A stretch of DNA of 64,000 nucleotides from Oribacterium sp. WCC10 (GCF_900113415.1 NZ_FOPH01000011.1:1-64000), one strand, 5' to 3'; positions 53,540 through 62,637 are shown, numbered from the stretch's first letter. A program made the numbers and translations. The notes: a model not told the origin generated them from the letters alone.

Positions 53540-54346
53540 TCAAAGTCTGTACTCGGAACTTTCTGTACCAAATACTTTTATCTGTGTAAGAGCCGGGAAC
53601 GGGCTTGGATCGTCAGCCTTTATAAGTTCACCGAGAGTCATCCAGCTTACATTATCCTGAGTGATACAGAACTTCTGAGGGCTTCCGTCCTCCCGCTTCT
53701 CGAGGGTCAATGTCTCCTTCGCTCCGTTTGAGAAACTGAGAGTGCCTTTCACCCACCAGTTATCATGAGGGAAGTCGCTCCGCTCATATATACAGACTTC
53801 GCGGATGTTTACAGGACGTCCGAAATCAAGACGGAACTCCGCGTCATCTCTGCAATTGATGCCCCAGGACTCGTAGGGCCACTCTCCGTGGGATCCGTGA
53901 GCAATGTTTCCGTTGATGGCATTTTGTGCAGCAAAGACTGATTCGCCTCTGGTTTCTACATTGGCACTTGCATGAGGGTATAAACCTATAACATCATGAC
54001 GGTCAAAAGTGTTTTCAGACAGATTCCTGTAAACATTGATTTCGTAGTCCTCAGCCGGACGGATATTTATGACATGGCGATTGCCGACAAAAGCAAGGGG
54101 ATTGAGATTCTCTTTCATCGCATAAAAAGGTATAGGATATAGTATAGTATCGGTTGTGATATAAACGATGGAAGGAGCCATGACTGCGTCTATCTGAACG
54201 ACATAAAACCTCGCGGGAATAAGCTCTGATATCTCTATGATGTCGCCCTTTCGGTACTCTCCGTTAAAGGAAAGTGTCAGCTCAGTATCAGATGTTGCGG
54301 AAATCTTTGGGATATGATCCCAGTCATTATATATTGCGATTTTCAT
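53540..54346 (-). CDS. protein with galactose-binding-like (discoidin-type) domain
   Basis: 268 residues from ATG at 54346 (AAAGGA upstream). The C-terminal half looks like a jelly-roll carbohydrate-binding domain (FRLDFGRPVNIREVCIYERSDFPHDNWWVKGTLSFSNG). The N-terminal half is beta-rich (YITTDTILYPIPFYAM) and not recognised. No signal peptide. It precedes the heparinase gene by 89 bases and is probably cotranscribed, so it may help bind the same glycan. Confidence 0.7.
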   Translation of the reverse strand: MKIAIYNDWDHIPKISATSDTELTLSFNGEYRKGDIIEISELIPARFYVVQIDAVMAPSIVYITTDTILYPIPFYAMKENLNPLAFVGNRHVINIRPAEDYEINVYRNLSENTFDRHDVIGLYPHASANVETRGESVFAAQNAINGNIAHGSHGEWPYESWGINCRDDAEFRLDFGRPVNIREVCIYERSDFPHDNWWVKGTLSFSNGAKETLTLEKREDGSPQKFCITQDNVSWMTLGELIKADDPSPFPALTQIKVFGTESSEYRL

Positions 54347-54375
54347 ATGGGTTATCCTTTGTACGTATGATTCGT

Positions 54376-54415
54376 AAAAAAAGCCTGTCCTTTTATAGTT
54401 TAAAAGGACAGGCTT
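54376..54415 (-). terminator. terminator after the DUF3298 lipoprotein gene
   Basis: On the minus strand AAGCCTGTCCTTTTA / TAAAAGGACAGGCTT with a 4-nt loop is followed by TTTTT. Confidence 0.88.
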
Positions 54416-54518
54416 CGGATACCATGTAATTATTTTGGAAAATTTTGTGATTTATTTATCCTGCCGGTGCAGGTACTTATAAAGCTTACAAAAGACTTAA
54501 ACTGACATCAGATGCCTG

Positions 54519-56216
54519 TTATCCTGCGAATACGATTCCGGTGAAAAGCTCTTCAATATCCATGCCGTTTGTTGTATGCGGCCAATCTGAAGCATCAACA
54601 TAGATTCTTGCATATTTACCGTCTTCTGTCTCGGCATCAACCCATGATTCTTCATCGGTACGTACAGGCTTGAGAGTTGTTCCTTCAGGAAGCTCGGTCA
54701 TGGTTCCGGTATCTGTGCCATCTGCTGTAAGATCATCCATAATGCTGAAGCTTGCTGCTTCGTTAAGCTTAAGTTCGGGCTCGTTATCGATCCACCAGTA
54801 TTCTGTCAGAGCCTTCGGTGATCCGTCCGGCGCAAGGCAGTAATTTCGGGATATACTGTAGGTGCTGATGAGGCCTGATCTTGTATGCATTATAAAGTCA
54901 TCCGGATCAACAGGATCGGTATTGTAGAATGCTATATCGTTGTATTCACCTATCTTCTTGACCTTCGGACCGTTCAGATCATACGCATAGGTTAACTGCC
55001 AGTCATTGTCAGATGTGCAACGAAGGTACAGATAAGAATTATGATTCTTCTCAAAGAGATAAGCATACATGTTGTATACTCCGCCTATGGTTTCCTTGTA
55101 TTCGTTTTCATCCAGGGTGATGGTAAGATCATAGCTGTCACCATATTCGTCTGTCGGATCCGTAGGCTCGTAGTCAACCACCAGTGTTCTGCTGAGACCA
55201 TCAGCCGTCACAACAGTTTGCGGATAAATGAAATCGATCTCTGAGGCATAGTTATCAGTTACGCGAAGGTATTTTTTGTTAAACATATCCTCGTAATCTG
55301 AATAAAGCAAAGTTACAAATTCAGGACCGTAGGCATAGGCAGTGAGATCATATGCTGAGAAGGAGATATCGATCCCGTCATGATACATGCTAAACTCGAG
55401 TTCCATTTCATCCTTGCCGTCATACATGTCACTTAGTGTGGTTTTGAGATCATCGACTATTAAGCCGTCCTTTATATCCGGATATTCCTCGAGAAGCTTT
55501 TTCTCCAATACATCTATAAATGCATCCTTATCTGTGACAATATCCGAAATTTTCAGCACCTTTCCTGTTTTGGAATCGATATTATAGCCTGAAAATACTG
55601 TATTGGGGTGAGGTCCGCCCATGAAGGTATAGCAGGAATTAGCGATACTGAAAACAACCTCATCCGAGCGGTTGATTCTGGAATTCATTTCAACCGAGTA
55701 GTAATAGCTGTAATCATCTGAAGCCCTGACGGCAAGATCCTGATCGTCCTTTGCAAACTCCTCACACTGTTTCATCAGTTCCTGATAGGATGCATAGGTA
55801 TCGTCATTAAACTTTTGGATGGCGTCTGAGAGCTCTTCATACATTCCCTGATACTCCATGAAACGGCCATCTTCATAGAACCCGAGTCTGATAGCAGGAT
55901 AATATCCTGTCGCCCAGAGTTTTGAATCACTTCCGGTTTTTTTGTCTGAGTAGATATCGGTGTAAGTCAGATCAGTTTTGAAACCTATGAAACCAACTGC
56001 TGATTCATCATCGTGTTCATTTCCGGAAGATTCTGTATTCTCTTTAGACTCATTGACCGGAGCTTCTGTCTCTGCCTTTTCTGTGGCAGCTTCTGTTTCC
56101 TTTGCAGCGGTTGTTTCATTTTCCGAATGGGATGGTATTGCGTTTGAGCCGCAGGCTGTGAGAAGCAGCGACATAGATACGGCACAGGCTGTGCCTTTTA
56201 AGATGTGTAACTTCAT
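54519..56216 (-). CDS. lipoprotein with DUF4163/DUF3298 (RsiV-like) region
   Basis: 565 residues from ATG at 56216, preceded by GGAGGGGA. Lipobox LLLTAC (Cys21), Glu/Thr/Ala linker (22-65), then a region with VFSIANSCYTFMGGPHPNTVFSGYNIDSKTGKVLKISDIV, which is the DUF4163 plus DUF3298 pattern found in RsiV-like and PdaC-like surface proteins. The C-terminal part ends with an SH3-like segment (LPEGTTLKPVRTDEESWVDAETEDGKYARIYV). The role is unknown, perhaps a cell-surface ligand-binding protein. Single gene with its own terminator. Confidence 0.8.
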   Translation of the reverse strand: MKLHILKGTACAVSMSLLLTACGSNAIPSHSENETTAAKETEAATEKAETEAPVNESKENTESSGNEHDDESAVGFIGFKTDLTYTDIYSDKKTGSDSKLWATGYYPAIRLGFYEDGRFMEYQGMYEELSDAIQKFNDDTYASYQELMKQCEEFAKDDQDLAVRASDDYSYYYSVEMNSRINRSDEVVFSIANSCYTFMGGPHPNTVFSGYNIDSKTGKVLKISDIVTDKDAFIDVLEKKLLEEYPDIKDGLIVDDLKTTLSDMYDGKDEMELEFSMYHDGIDISFSAYDLTAYAYGPEFVTLLYSDYEDMFNKKYLRVTDNYASEIDFIYPQTVVTADGLSRTLVVDYEPTDPTDEYGDSYDLTITLDENEYKETIGGVYNMYAYLFEKNHNSYLYLRCTSDNDWQLTYAYDLNGPKVKKIGEYNDIAFYNTDPVDPDDFIMHTRSGLISTYSISRNYCLAPDGSPKALTEYWWIDNEPELKLNEAASFSIMDDLTADGTDTGTMTELPEGTTLKPVRTDEESWVDAETEDGKYARIYVDASDWPHTTNGMDIEELFTGIVFAG

Positions 56217-56363
56217 GATAGTCCCCTCCAAACTATTGTGTAAGTTTCGTCCCAAAGCATTATTAATAATGCCACCTTTATTACTATAACATTTGAAGGA
56301 ATGTGGCAAAACGGAAAAAAGTTTAAGATTATATAAATTTACAGAATTATTTTCTTCAAGGAT

Positions 56364-56389
56364 ATAGCCCGCAGTTTCCTGCGGGCTAT
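56364..56389 (-). terminator. terminator after the chemotaxis gene
   Basis: Perfect 11-bp stem ATAGCCCGCAG / CTGCGGGCTAT around a 4-nt loop, 55 bases after the gene. The T tract is poor. Confidence 0.6.
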
Positions 56390-56444
56390 TGAAGAAGGGG
56401 TATATAATTTATGAAAGAGTGGATGTTAGGGCGCATCCGCTTTA

Positions 56445-57398
56445 TCACCGCATTTTTATCTTTGAGATCAACGGGTCAATCTGCTCGAGAGCATTGTTCA
56501 GATCCTCGAAGACGAAACCTTTCTTTGTGATATTTACCATCATAGTATCGATCTCGTTTTCTACCTTGTCATAATAGACTGTGGAATCGCGAACATTGGA
56601 AGCCACAAGTGCAATGTTCTGGTTACAGTCATCAAATACCTGAAGCATCTCCTTGTTTCCGTTTGCGATGTCGTCAGAAACTGCATTGATGCTTTCGACT
56701 ACCGCATCGGTTTCATTTACCTGGTTCTGAGACTCAGTAATGGCAGATCTTGTATTTACTATGGCATCTTTAAGTTTTAAGTTATTGGAATTCAGGTTGT
56801 TCATACTGCTGTCGATGGATCCGACGATTTCCTGAATGTTTTTTGAAAGCTTATTTACTTCGGTTGCAACTACGGCGAATCCCTTTCCTGCCTGTCCGGC
56901 ACGGGCTGCCTCGATGGAAGCATTGATGGCAAGAAGGTTTGTCTGGCTTGCGATTCTATTGATTGCACCGACATTTTTTGAGATATCTGCAAAGCTCTTC
57001 TGGAACTCTTCAAATACCTGCTCCACCGCCGAGATGGTTTCATAAACGTCATCAGATTTCTGACGGACCATGTTCATACTGTCGTGAGACTCCGCTACAG
57101 TTCCAGCCATCTTAGTGATGATAGCTTCAAAGCGGTCCACGATCTCCTGAACTCTTGAGAACTGAGCCTGGAATGAACTTACTGAATCTGATATATCGTC
57201 TGACTTCTGTCGAACAACATCAAATGCATCCTGAATGCCTTTAAGTTCATCAGAGGTTGTGGTCTCTTCTGCCTGAAGCAGATTCTTCTGTCTGATAGCA
57301 TACTCGCCGATGAATCTAAGTCCTTCAAGCTCACCTTCACGAGAAGAGGTGCTTGGAGCAATCATATCTGTATCCTGATTATTTTTTCCGAAAAACAT
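56445..57398 (-). CDS. soluble methyl-accepting chemotaxis protein
   Basis: 317 residues, no membrane helix and no ligand domain. The signalling tip [29 protein letters not shown] is the MCP signature, flanked by long coiled coils. It is preceded by GGAGG and lies 15 bases after a FIST-domain gene. Soluble transducers of this kind can receive signals from a separate sensor, and the FIST protein is the obvious candidate. It would signal to CheA/CheW encoded elsewhere. Confidence 0.92.
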   Translation of the reverse strand: MFFGKNNQDTDMIAPSTSSREGELEGLRFIGEYAIRQKNLLQAEETTTSDELKGIQDAFDVVRQKSDDISDSVSSFQAQFSRVQEIVDRFEAIITKMAGTVAESHDSMNMVRQKSDDVYETISAVEQVFEEFQKSFADISKNVGAINRIASQTNLLAINASIEAARAGQAGKGFAVVATEVNKLSKNIQEIVGSIDSSMNNLNSNNLKLKDAIVNTRSAITESQNQVNETDAVVESINAVSDDIANGNKEMLQVFDDCNQNIALVASNVRDSTVYYDKVENEIDTMMVNITKKGFVFEDLNNALEQIDPLISKIKMR

Positions 57399-57413
57399 AT
57401 CCTGACCTCCTCA

Positions 57414-58508
57414 TCATTCAAATACGGCAACTACCATGGTCTGGTTAACATGCTGATTGTCAACCTGCTCTCCGCCTCCGATGTTTCCGATGTGCGGTCC
57501 GATGGCGGCCATGTTCTGCAGCAATGTGGGATAATATCCATTGCCGGTAAAAAGAAGGTATCTGTAAATACAATTAACTGAAATCATGAGAGACGGGCTG
57601 CTGGTTTCCGACAGAATCTCAGCACAGGTCTCTTTGTTTATCGATGCAAAATCTTTAAGCTGAAGGATACGTACCGCATCGTTGACATTGAGCCTCTTAA
57701 AGAATGTAAGTGAGCCTCCTGACTTCAGCTCCTTCTGAGATGCAATGAAGACCTGATCGCCTACCATTCGTCCGAAAGGATGCTCCAGAGTACTGTCAAT
57801 GACTTTCTCTACAGGTATGTTCATCTCGCGGCTGTAGACATTGGCGATAGGCTGGTGATCCAGCTCCATGACTTCTTTGTCCTTAAGGTTTGCTCTTGTG
57901 ACATTATGTGCAGCATGCCCTTCCATAGGTCCGTAGATGACCTCGGAATATACATGAACTCCTCCGTTTGTGTTCTTTATAAGCATGTATGCACAGGCAT
58001 CCGGATAGAGGATACCGTTTACCGTAACGGCCGGTGTTGCATCGGCAGGGTAGCCGAATTCTGTTCCGCCGACTACATGTATACCGCTCTCGCCCACTGC
58101 CATCTGCAGTGTGGTTGTCAGGCGTTCCTCGTCATTTGTGCAGTACTCGATGAGAACTGTATTTTCGCTGCTGCCGTTTACTATACGCATACTCTCTTTA
58201 AGGTTAATGAGATCTGCGGCAGGACAAGTGGACAGGTTTCGGATGACTCCGGCATGGAGTACAGCTTCGCCTGTGATTGCAGCAATGATCAGATTGCGAT
58301 CCGATGACTGTGTGCCGTAATAGTTGATACCGCTCACACCGATGGATTGAGCCTTAGGATACTTTCTTTTGAGTAATGTTGAAATATCCGCGAGACGTGC
58401 GTGATCGGTCATGATGATAAGACCGATCGGATCGGATATTCCACGAGTTGCTTCCTCTACTGCAGCCTTAACATCAATGCTAGAGCTATAGCCAACTTTA
58501 CTTTGCAT
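57414..58508 (-). CDS. FIST-domain sensory protein
   Basis: 364 residues. FIST_N (about 10-200, GLIIMTDHARLADISTLLKRKYPKAQSIGVSG) and FIST_C (about 205-350) are visible. FIST domains are thought to sense small ligands such as amino acids. No membrane segment. AGGAGG precedes the ATG, and the gene is coupled to the soluble MCP. The candidate sigma-D promoter at 58612 would place both in the motility regulon. Confidence 0.9.
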   Translation of the reverse strand: MQSKVGYSSSIDVKAAVEEATRGISDPIGLIIMTDHARLADISTLLKRKYPKAQSIGVSGINYYGTQSSDRNLIIAAITGEAVLHAGVIRNLSTCPAADLINLKESMRIVNGSSENTVLIEYCTNDEERLTTTLQMAVGESGIHVVGGTEFGYPADATPAVTVNGILYPDACAYMLIKNTNGGVHVYSEVIYGPMEGHAAHNVTRANLKDKEVMELDHQPIANVYSREMNIPVEKVIDSTLEHPFGRMVGDQVFIASQKELKSGGSLTFFKRLNVNDAVRILQLKDFASINKETCAEILSETSSPSLMISVNCIYRYLLFTGNGYYPTLLQNMAAIGPHIGNIGGGEQVDNQHVNQTMVVAVFE

Positions 58509-58611
58509 AGATACCTCCTGATTAGTTTCAGATCCACCCGGATCAACAAAACGAATTTATAAAAAGAATTTAATCCTTATAAGCAACAGGTATATGGAAC
58601 TGTCTTTAGTT

Positions 58612-58638
58612 TTATCGGCACTATTTTATAAATTAATA
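58612..58638 (-). promoter_or_regulatory. candidate sigma-D (motility) promoter of the FIST-MCP operon
   Basis: On the minus strand GCCGATAA (58612-58619) matches the -10 of flagellar sigma factor promoters. The -35 at 15-base spacing is TATT rather than TAAA, so this half is weak. The genes downstream are chemotaxis genes. Confidence 0.5.
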
Positions 58639-58812
58639 CCCTTTTTGAAAAAATATTTTAAAAAAATATGGGTAGAGGGATTGACAAAGCTGAGTTGTAG
58701 GAAAATACAGGGAAACGATGATAAAAGTGTTCCCCGGACGGATTTTCGATGCGAAGCATCAACTTCCTTTGAAAATCCGTGCCATCAACAGAGATTTATG
58801 ATGATTAACGAT

Positions 58813-58852
58813 AAAAGGCAGATGACACTCTCCCTGTGATCATCTGCCTTTT
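58813..58852 (-). terminator. terminator after the yjfB-like gene
   Basis: AAAAGGCAGATGA / TCATCTGCCTTTT, 13-bp perfect stem with a 14-nt loop; the minus strand continues with T residues. Confidence 0.85.
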
Positions 58853-58874
58853 TGTAATAAAGTTCTGATATTTA

Positions 58875-59063
58875 TTAAGCTGTAGCGTCAAAATGTGCGC
58901 CAAGATCCGGATCGGCTGACAGCTCCAAAAGCTTAATCACGCCTTCTCCTTCGCTTTCTGCACCGTCCAATGCTTTCTTGAGTACCGCTGTTCCGATACC
59001 GAAGCCCACCTTGTTCATGGAAAAATTGGAAAGAGCAGACGAGATGCTTGAAATCATATCCAT
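58875..59063 (-). CDS. YjfB-family putative motility protein
   Basis: 62 residues. The pattern of a Met/Ser/Asn-rich start (MDMISSISSALSNFSMNKV), GIGTAVLKKALDGAE, then a short C-terminus fits the small YjfB family linked to motility in Firmicutes. AAAGGAGGG precedes the ATG. It lies next to the FIST-MCP operon, which supports a motility setting. Exact function is unknown. Confidence 0.78.
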   Translation of the reverse strand: MDMISSISSALSNFSMNKVGFGIGTAVLKKALDGAESEGEGVIKLLELSADPDLGAHFDATA

Positions 59064-59143
59064 GAGGGTACCCTCCTTTACGAAACTCCATTCAACTGTA
59101 AAAATTATACACCCGACAACAAAATATGTATATAATTTAAGTG

Positions 59144-59172
59144 TTGAAATATCTATAAAATAATCATATCAT
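59144..59172 (+). promoter_or_regulatory. promoter of the 56-residue membrane protein
   Basis: TTGAAA (59144-59149) and TATCAT (59167-59172) are 17 bases apart, about 28 bases before the ATG. Confidence 0.5.
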
Positions 59173-59199
59173 TCCAGATAATCAATAAAGGAGATTTAT

Positions 59200-59370
59200 A
59201 TGGATATTTTCGGTTTATTAAATCCGGGCAGCAGCCTTACAACACTTGTCATTACTATCCTGGCCTGCATCATAGTCTATAAGATAACCAAAAAGGTTTT
59301 GAATATCATCATCACTATTGCCGCAATCTTTATCACTATCAGTGTGATCAGTTCCCTGGGAATCATTTGA
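59200..59370 (+). CDS. 56-residue membrane protein
   Basis: The frame starts MDIFGLLNPGSSLTTLVITI and holds two hydrophobic stretches (about 13-28 and 35-56) joined by KITKKVLN. ATG at 59200 has AAAGGAGATTTAT upstream, an excellent site, and a promoter at a fitting distance. It lies between two convergent or divergent genes with no other coding option on either strand. No family recognised. Confidence 0.72.
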   Translation: MDIFGLLNPGSSLTTLVITILACIIVYKITKKVLNIIITIAAIFITISVISSLGII

Positions 59371-59440
59371 TAAAGGTGGCCCGGCACCGGATCGGGATTA
59401 TGTTGGTATTCTTAAAGAATCCGGTTCAGTCAAAATCAGA

Positions 59441-59992
59441 TCAGAACTGGTCGTACTGTATTGCTGCTTTAAGCTGCTTTGCGTACTCCGGACTCTTATA
59501 GAGAGAAACCAGACGGAGACCGAGATCAAGAGCGTAGCCTACGCCTCTTGCGGTGGTGATATTGCCATCGGTTACAACTCCGTCACGTACATGTCTGGCT
59601 CCGATGAGCTGTTCCTCAAAGCCCGGGAAGCATGTGGCTTTTCTGTCCTTGAGAAGCCCAAGTGTTCCCAAAACAGAAGGTGCTGCACAGATTGCGGCTA
59701 TTGGCTTCTCCTTTGCGGCATGTGCGAGAAGCATATCCGCAAGTTCTTTGGAATCTTTGAAATTCTGAGTGCCCTGACCGCCTCCAGGCAGGAACAGTAT
59801 GTCTGCGTCTGAAACATTTATGTCAGATATGGTAGTGTCTGCGATGATGTCTATGGCGTGGGCGGTATGTACCAGCTTCTCTTCTTTTACAGCAACGAGA
59901 GTTACATCAAACTGTGCTCTCTTCAGAACGTCTATAACTGCGAGGCATTCGACCTCTTCAGAACCGTCTGCGATAAATGCAAAAACTTTCAT
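59441..59992 (-). CDS. DJ-1/PfpI family protein
   Basis: 183 residues, a complete DJ-1 unit. The Glu in FIADGSEEVE and nucleophilic Cys102 in AAICAAPSVLG form the family active site. Members act as deglycase-like or chaperone proteins; the older name thiazole biosynthesis ThiJ is misleading. Gene lies 23 bases after the AIM24-type gene and is probably cotranscribed with it. Confidence 0.9.
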   Translation of the reverse strand: MKVFAFIADGSEEVECLAVIDVLKRAQFDVTLVAVKEEKLVHTAHAIDIIADTTISDINVSDADILFLPGGGQGTQNFKDSKELADMLLAHAAKEKPIAAICAAPSVLGTLGLLKDRKATCFPGFEEQLIGARHVRDGVVTDGNITTARGVGYALDLGLRLVSLYKSPEYAKQLKAAIQYDQF

Positions 59993-60015
59993 TGTAGTTT
60001 ACCTCAAATAAATAT

Positions 60016-60693
60016 TTACTTTCCCGTAGGTATGTATGGCCTGATGCATGCCGCAACCTGAGGAACCGGCATTGTCTGGAGCCAGATGCGTCCCGGACCG
60101 GTAATGACGGTATTGAAAAGACCTTCACCGCCGAAGAGAACATTCTTTACACCCTTAACGGTCTGGATATCGATAGCGCAGGTGCTGTCCATGGCTGCGA
60201 GGTAGCCTGTATCGATGATCATCTGCTGACCCGGCTGAAGTGTATACTCTTTTACATGACCGTCAAACTCAAGGAACGCGATTCCGTTTCCGGAAAGCTT
60301 CTGCATGATGAAACCTTCACCGCCGAAGAATCCCGTGCCGAGCTTTTTCTGGAAAGCTATAGAAAGCTCAACGCCTGTGGTTGAAGCCAGAAATGCTTTT
60401 TTCTGTGCGACGATTTCATTGCCCGGAGTGATCTCATAAGGACGAATGGAACCCGGAAAACTTGAAGCAAATGCTATGGTGCCCGGACCGCCCTGAGCAG
60501 TGTAGTAGTTAAGGAACATGGATTCTCCGGATACCATACGGCCAAACATCTTTCCGATTCCGCCACCGCTGGTTTCCATATGCATATTGTTTGACATCCA
60601 TGCCATGGCACCTGACTCGGTAGCCATACTCTCTCCGCTTTCAAGCTCGCAGATAACAACAGGTAACGGTTCGCCTTCGATAGAATATCTCAT
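60016..60693 (-). CDS. AIM24-family (TIGR00266) protein
   Basis: 225 residues from ATG at 60693 (AAAGGAG upstream). Contains the typical start MRYSIEGEPLPVVICELESGESMATESGAMAWMS-like pattern and Gly-rich beta repeats (GGGIGKMFGR, LGTGFFGGEGFIMQKLSG). The family forms a beta-helix-like fold of unknown role. Confidence 0.88.
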   Translation of the reverse strand: MRYSIEGEPLPVVICELESGESMATESGAMAWMSNNMHMETSGGGIGKMFGRMVSGESMFLNYYTAQGGPGTIAFASSFPGSIRPYEITPGNEIVAQKKAFLASTTGVELSIAFQKKLGTGFFGGEGFIMQKLSGNGIAFLEFDGHVKEYTLQPGQQMIIDTGYLAAMDSTCAIDIQTVKGVKNVLFGGEGLFNTVITGPGRIWLQTMPVPQVAACIRPYIPTGK

Positions 60694-60728
60694 AATCGGT
60701 ACTCCTTTCAGGATTGTTATGAATGTAA

Positions 60729-60758
60729 TTGCCAAAATAACTTAATTACAAGTATACT
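60729..60758 (+). promoter_or_regulatory. promoter of deoC
   Basis: TTGCCA (60729-60734) and TATACT (60753-60758) are 18 bases apart, giving a leader of about 75 bases. Confidence 0.5.
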
Positions 60759-60841
60759 CTTTAGGTGGTCTAAATACACGCGATTTTTTATTTTTATATA
60801 ATTCTGTAAAAAATTTTCACAATATAGGATAAGGAGAACAT

Positions 60842-61480
60842 ATGAATTTAGCAAAAACCATTGATCATACAATATTAAAGGCCGATGCAACTACAGAGCA
60901 GGTAAAGAAGTACTGCGCTGAGGCCAGGGAATACTGCTTTCACTCAATATGCGTTAACACCTGCCATATAGGAACAGTTGTTTCCGAACTCAAAGGAACA
61001 GACATTACACCTTGCGTTGTGGTGGGATTTCCTCTCGGAGCCATGCTTACAAGTGCAAAGGCATTTGAAGCATCGGAAGCGGTAAAGCTTGGCGCTAAAG
61101 AGGTTGATATGGTCATCAATGTAGGCGGTATCAAGGATGGAAACTGGGATTTTGTCAGAGATGATATCAAGGCTGTGGTTGAGGCTTCAAAGCCGGCTAT
61201 CGTTAAGGTTATCATTGAGACATGTCTCCTTACGGATGAAGAAAAGGTAAAGGCATGTCAGCTTTCTGAAGAAGCGGGAGCCCGATTTGTTAAGACTTCA
61301 ACCGGATTTTCAACAGCGGGAGCCACTGTTTCCGACGTTAAGCTTATGAAGGAAACTGTAGGCGACCGCCTTCAGATAAAGGCAAGCGGCGGAATCCATA
61401 CAAAGGAGTTTGCTGAGGAGCTTATCGCAGCCGGTGCAGACAGAATCGGCGCATCAAACGGTGTGAAAATCGTAAATTGA
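60842..61480 (+). CDS. deoC: deoxyribose-phosphate aldolase
   Basis: 212 residues, normal length. It splits 2-deoxyribose-5-phosphate to glyceraldehyde-3-phosphate and acetaldehyde in deoxynucleoside catabolism. The Schiff-base Lys151 is in FVKTSTGFST; Asp89 (EVDMVINVG) and Lys180 (IKASGG) complete the site. AAGGAG precedes the ATG. No other deo gene is next to it. Confidence 0.97.
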   Translation: MNLAKTIDHTILKADATTEQVKKYCAEAREYCFHSICVNTCHIGTVVSELKGTDITPCVVVGFPLGAMLTSAKAFEASEAVKLGAKEVDMVINVGGIKDGNWDFVRDDIKAVVEASKPAIVKVIIETCLLTDEEKVKACQLSEEAGARFVKTSTGFSTAGATVSDVKLMKETVGDRLQIKASGGIHTKEFAEELIAAGADRIGASNGVKIVN

Positions 61481-61524
61481 TTTATCATATACTCACATTT
61501 ATCTGATTTTTTTACATCAAAAAA

Positions 61525-61568
61525 GTCCTGCGAATGCATCTTTTTATGGTGCACCCGCAGGACTTTAT
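61525..61568. terminator. terminator between deoC and the small minus-strand gene
   Basis: GTCCTGCG / CGCAGGAC around a 23-nt loop, with a T run after the stem on the minus strand (TTTTTT) and GACTTTATG on the plus strand. It serves convergent genes. Confidence 0.7.
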
Positions 61569-61598
61569 GTTTTCAAAATATAAAATGACCGGTAACGA

Positions 61599-61784
61599 TC
61601 ACATAAGATTCTCTTTTACTTCCGGTTCGCTAAACAGGGAAATCTCCTTCCCCTTCTGTTTCTCAAAATAAAGAATTGTTGCGCCATCCCTGTAAGGTAA
61701 TGGACATGCCCCGGTTTCTTCAATAAGACGTTGATTACGCTCGAAGCTTCGTAACCTAAGCTCCTTGTTACTGATAATCTCCAT
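61599..61784 (-). CDS. small uncharacterised protein, 61 residues
   Basis: Polar sequence MEIISNKELRLRSFERNQRL..., without signal or membrane helix. GAGGGG lies about eleven bases before the ATG and a terminator follows the stop. No family recognised, and real coding status is moderately supported. Confidence 0.5.
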   Translation of the reverse strand: MEIISNKELRLRSFERNQRLIEETGACPLPYRDGATILYFEKQKGKEISLFSEPEVKENLM

Positions 61785-62151
61785 AACTACTCTACCCCTC
61801 TATATTCGTTTGTCGCCCCTCATAGTAAACATTATAACTCATTTTTCCTGAAAATAAAAACGAATTTTCAAAATATCACGAAAGAAATATCCTTTTTTTG
61901 TATATAATTACTAAAAATATTCAAATTTTGACTGAATTTAAGATTTTCATAGTGATAAAAAAGTTAGAAAAACTTAAAATATGTGACACTTTTGTGATAA
62001 AGGTAACTGTATATTATTTATAGGTGGAAAACGAGTTGTTTATTTATATGTTTTTTCATCGCATAAAAACACCTTACAAGGCCGGTTGAAGGGAGTTACA
62101 TGCCGGCACATTTATAGGAGGTCAATTTTTTCAAGGAGGAAAAAGGGTGTT
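61785..62151. other. AT-rich region upstream of a lipoprotein gene
   Basis: No gene seen. An in-frame ATG at 62086 would extend the next gene but is not preceded by a good site. Promoter elements are probable but not assigned. Confidence 0.4.
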
Positions 62152-62637
62152 ATGAGGATTAGAAAAGCATATTTATTTGTGTTTGTACTGATTGCCATGC
62201 TTGCAGTGGGATGTGGTGTGATCAGTCAGATTGAGATAAAGAAAGATGTTATAGATAATGCCAGATTCATCAGAGTGGCTGAAGCTTCCGGATTTGCTGT
62301 AAAGGATGATACCGATATGTATGTCAATGTCGGTGGACTCAAGAGTGCGCTTTATGTGTGCAGCAGTGACGGAAAGCTGATCTATCAGTTTTTTGTATTT
62401 GATAATGCAGATATTGCAGACGATGAGTTTGATATATTCAGAAAGACACTGGATGATACATTTGTTACCGAAGACCATTCCAGTTTTACAGGAGACAATT
62501 TCCTGATATATAAGCTTACAGGTGTAAAGGACTATCATCATTTATGTGCGGTAGATAATACTCTCTTCTACGGTAAATCAAGAACTGAAGATATGGATAC
62601 TGTGAAGGATTTCGCAAGAGAATTTGGATATAACTGA
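62152..62637 (+). CDS. small lipoprotein of unknown function
   Basis: 161 residues from ATG at 62152, about 11 bases after AAGGAGG. Signal MRIRKAYLFVFVLIAMLAVGC with Cys21 as lipidation site. The mature part is alpha/beta (VGGLKSALYVCSSDGKLIYQFFVFDNADIADDEFDIFRKTLDD) with no recognised domain. Single gene with a strong terminator. Confidence 0.75.
   Translation: MRIRKAYLFVFVLIAMLAVGCGVISQIEIKKDVIDNARFIRVAEASGFAVKDDTDMYVNVGGLKSALYVCSSDGKLIYQFFVFDNADIADDEFDIFRKTLDDTFVTEDHSSFTGDNFLIYKLTGVKDYHHLCAVDNTLFYGKSRTEDMDTVKDFAREFGYN

Larger units (their letters stand above)
58509..58874. other. intergenic region between the FIST operon and the yjfB-like gene
   Basis: Holds a sigma-D-like promoter (58612-58638), a hairpin-forming stretch (CGGATTTTC...GAAAATCCG, 58739-58783) and the terminator of the yjfB-like gene (58813-58852). 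A reading frame at 58594-58839 overlaps these signals and was not accepted. Confidence 0.6.

Noticed and set aside
58594-58839. 81-codon open frame on the plus strand
   Set aside because: No ribosome binding site, it overlaps the sigma-D-like promoter and a terminator stem, and its sequence is not protein-like.
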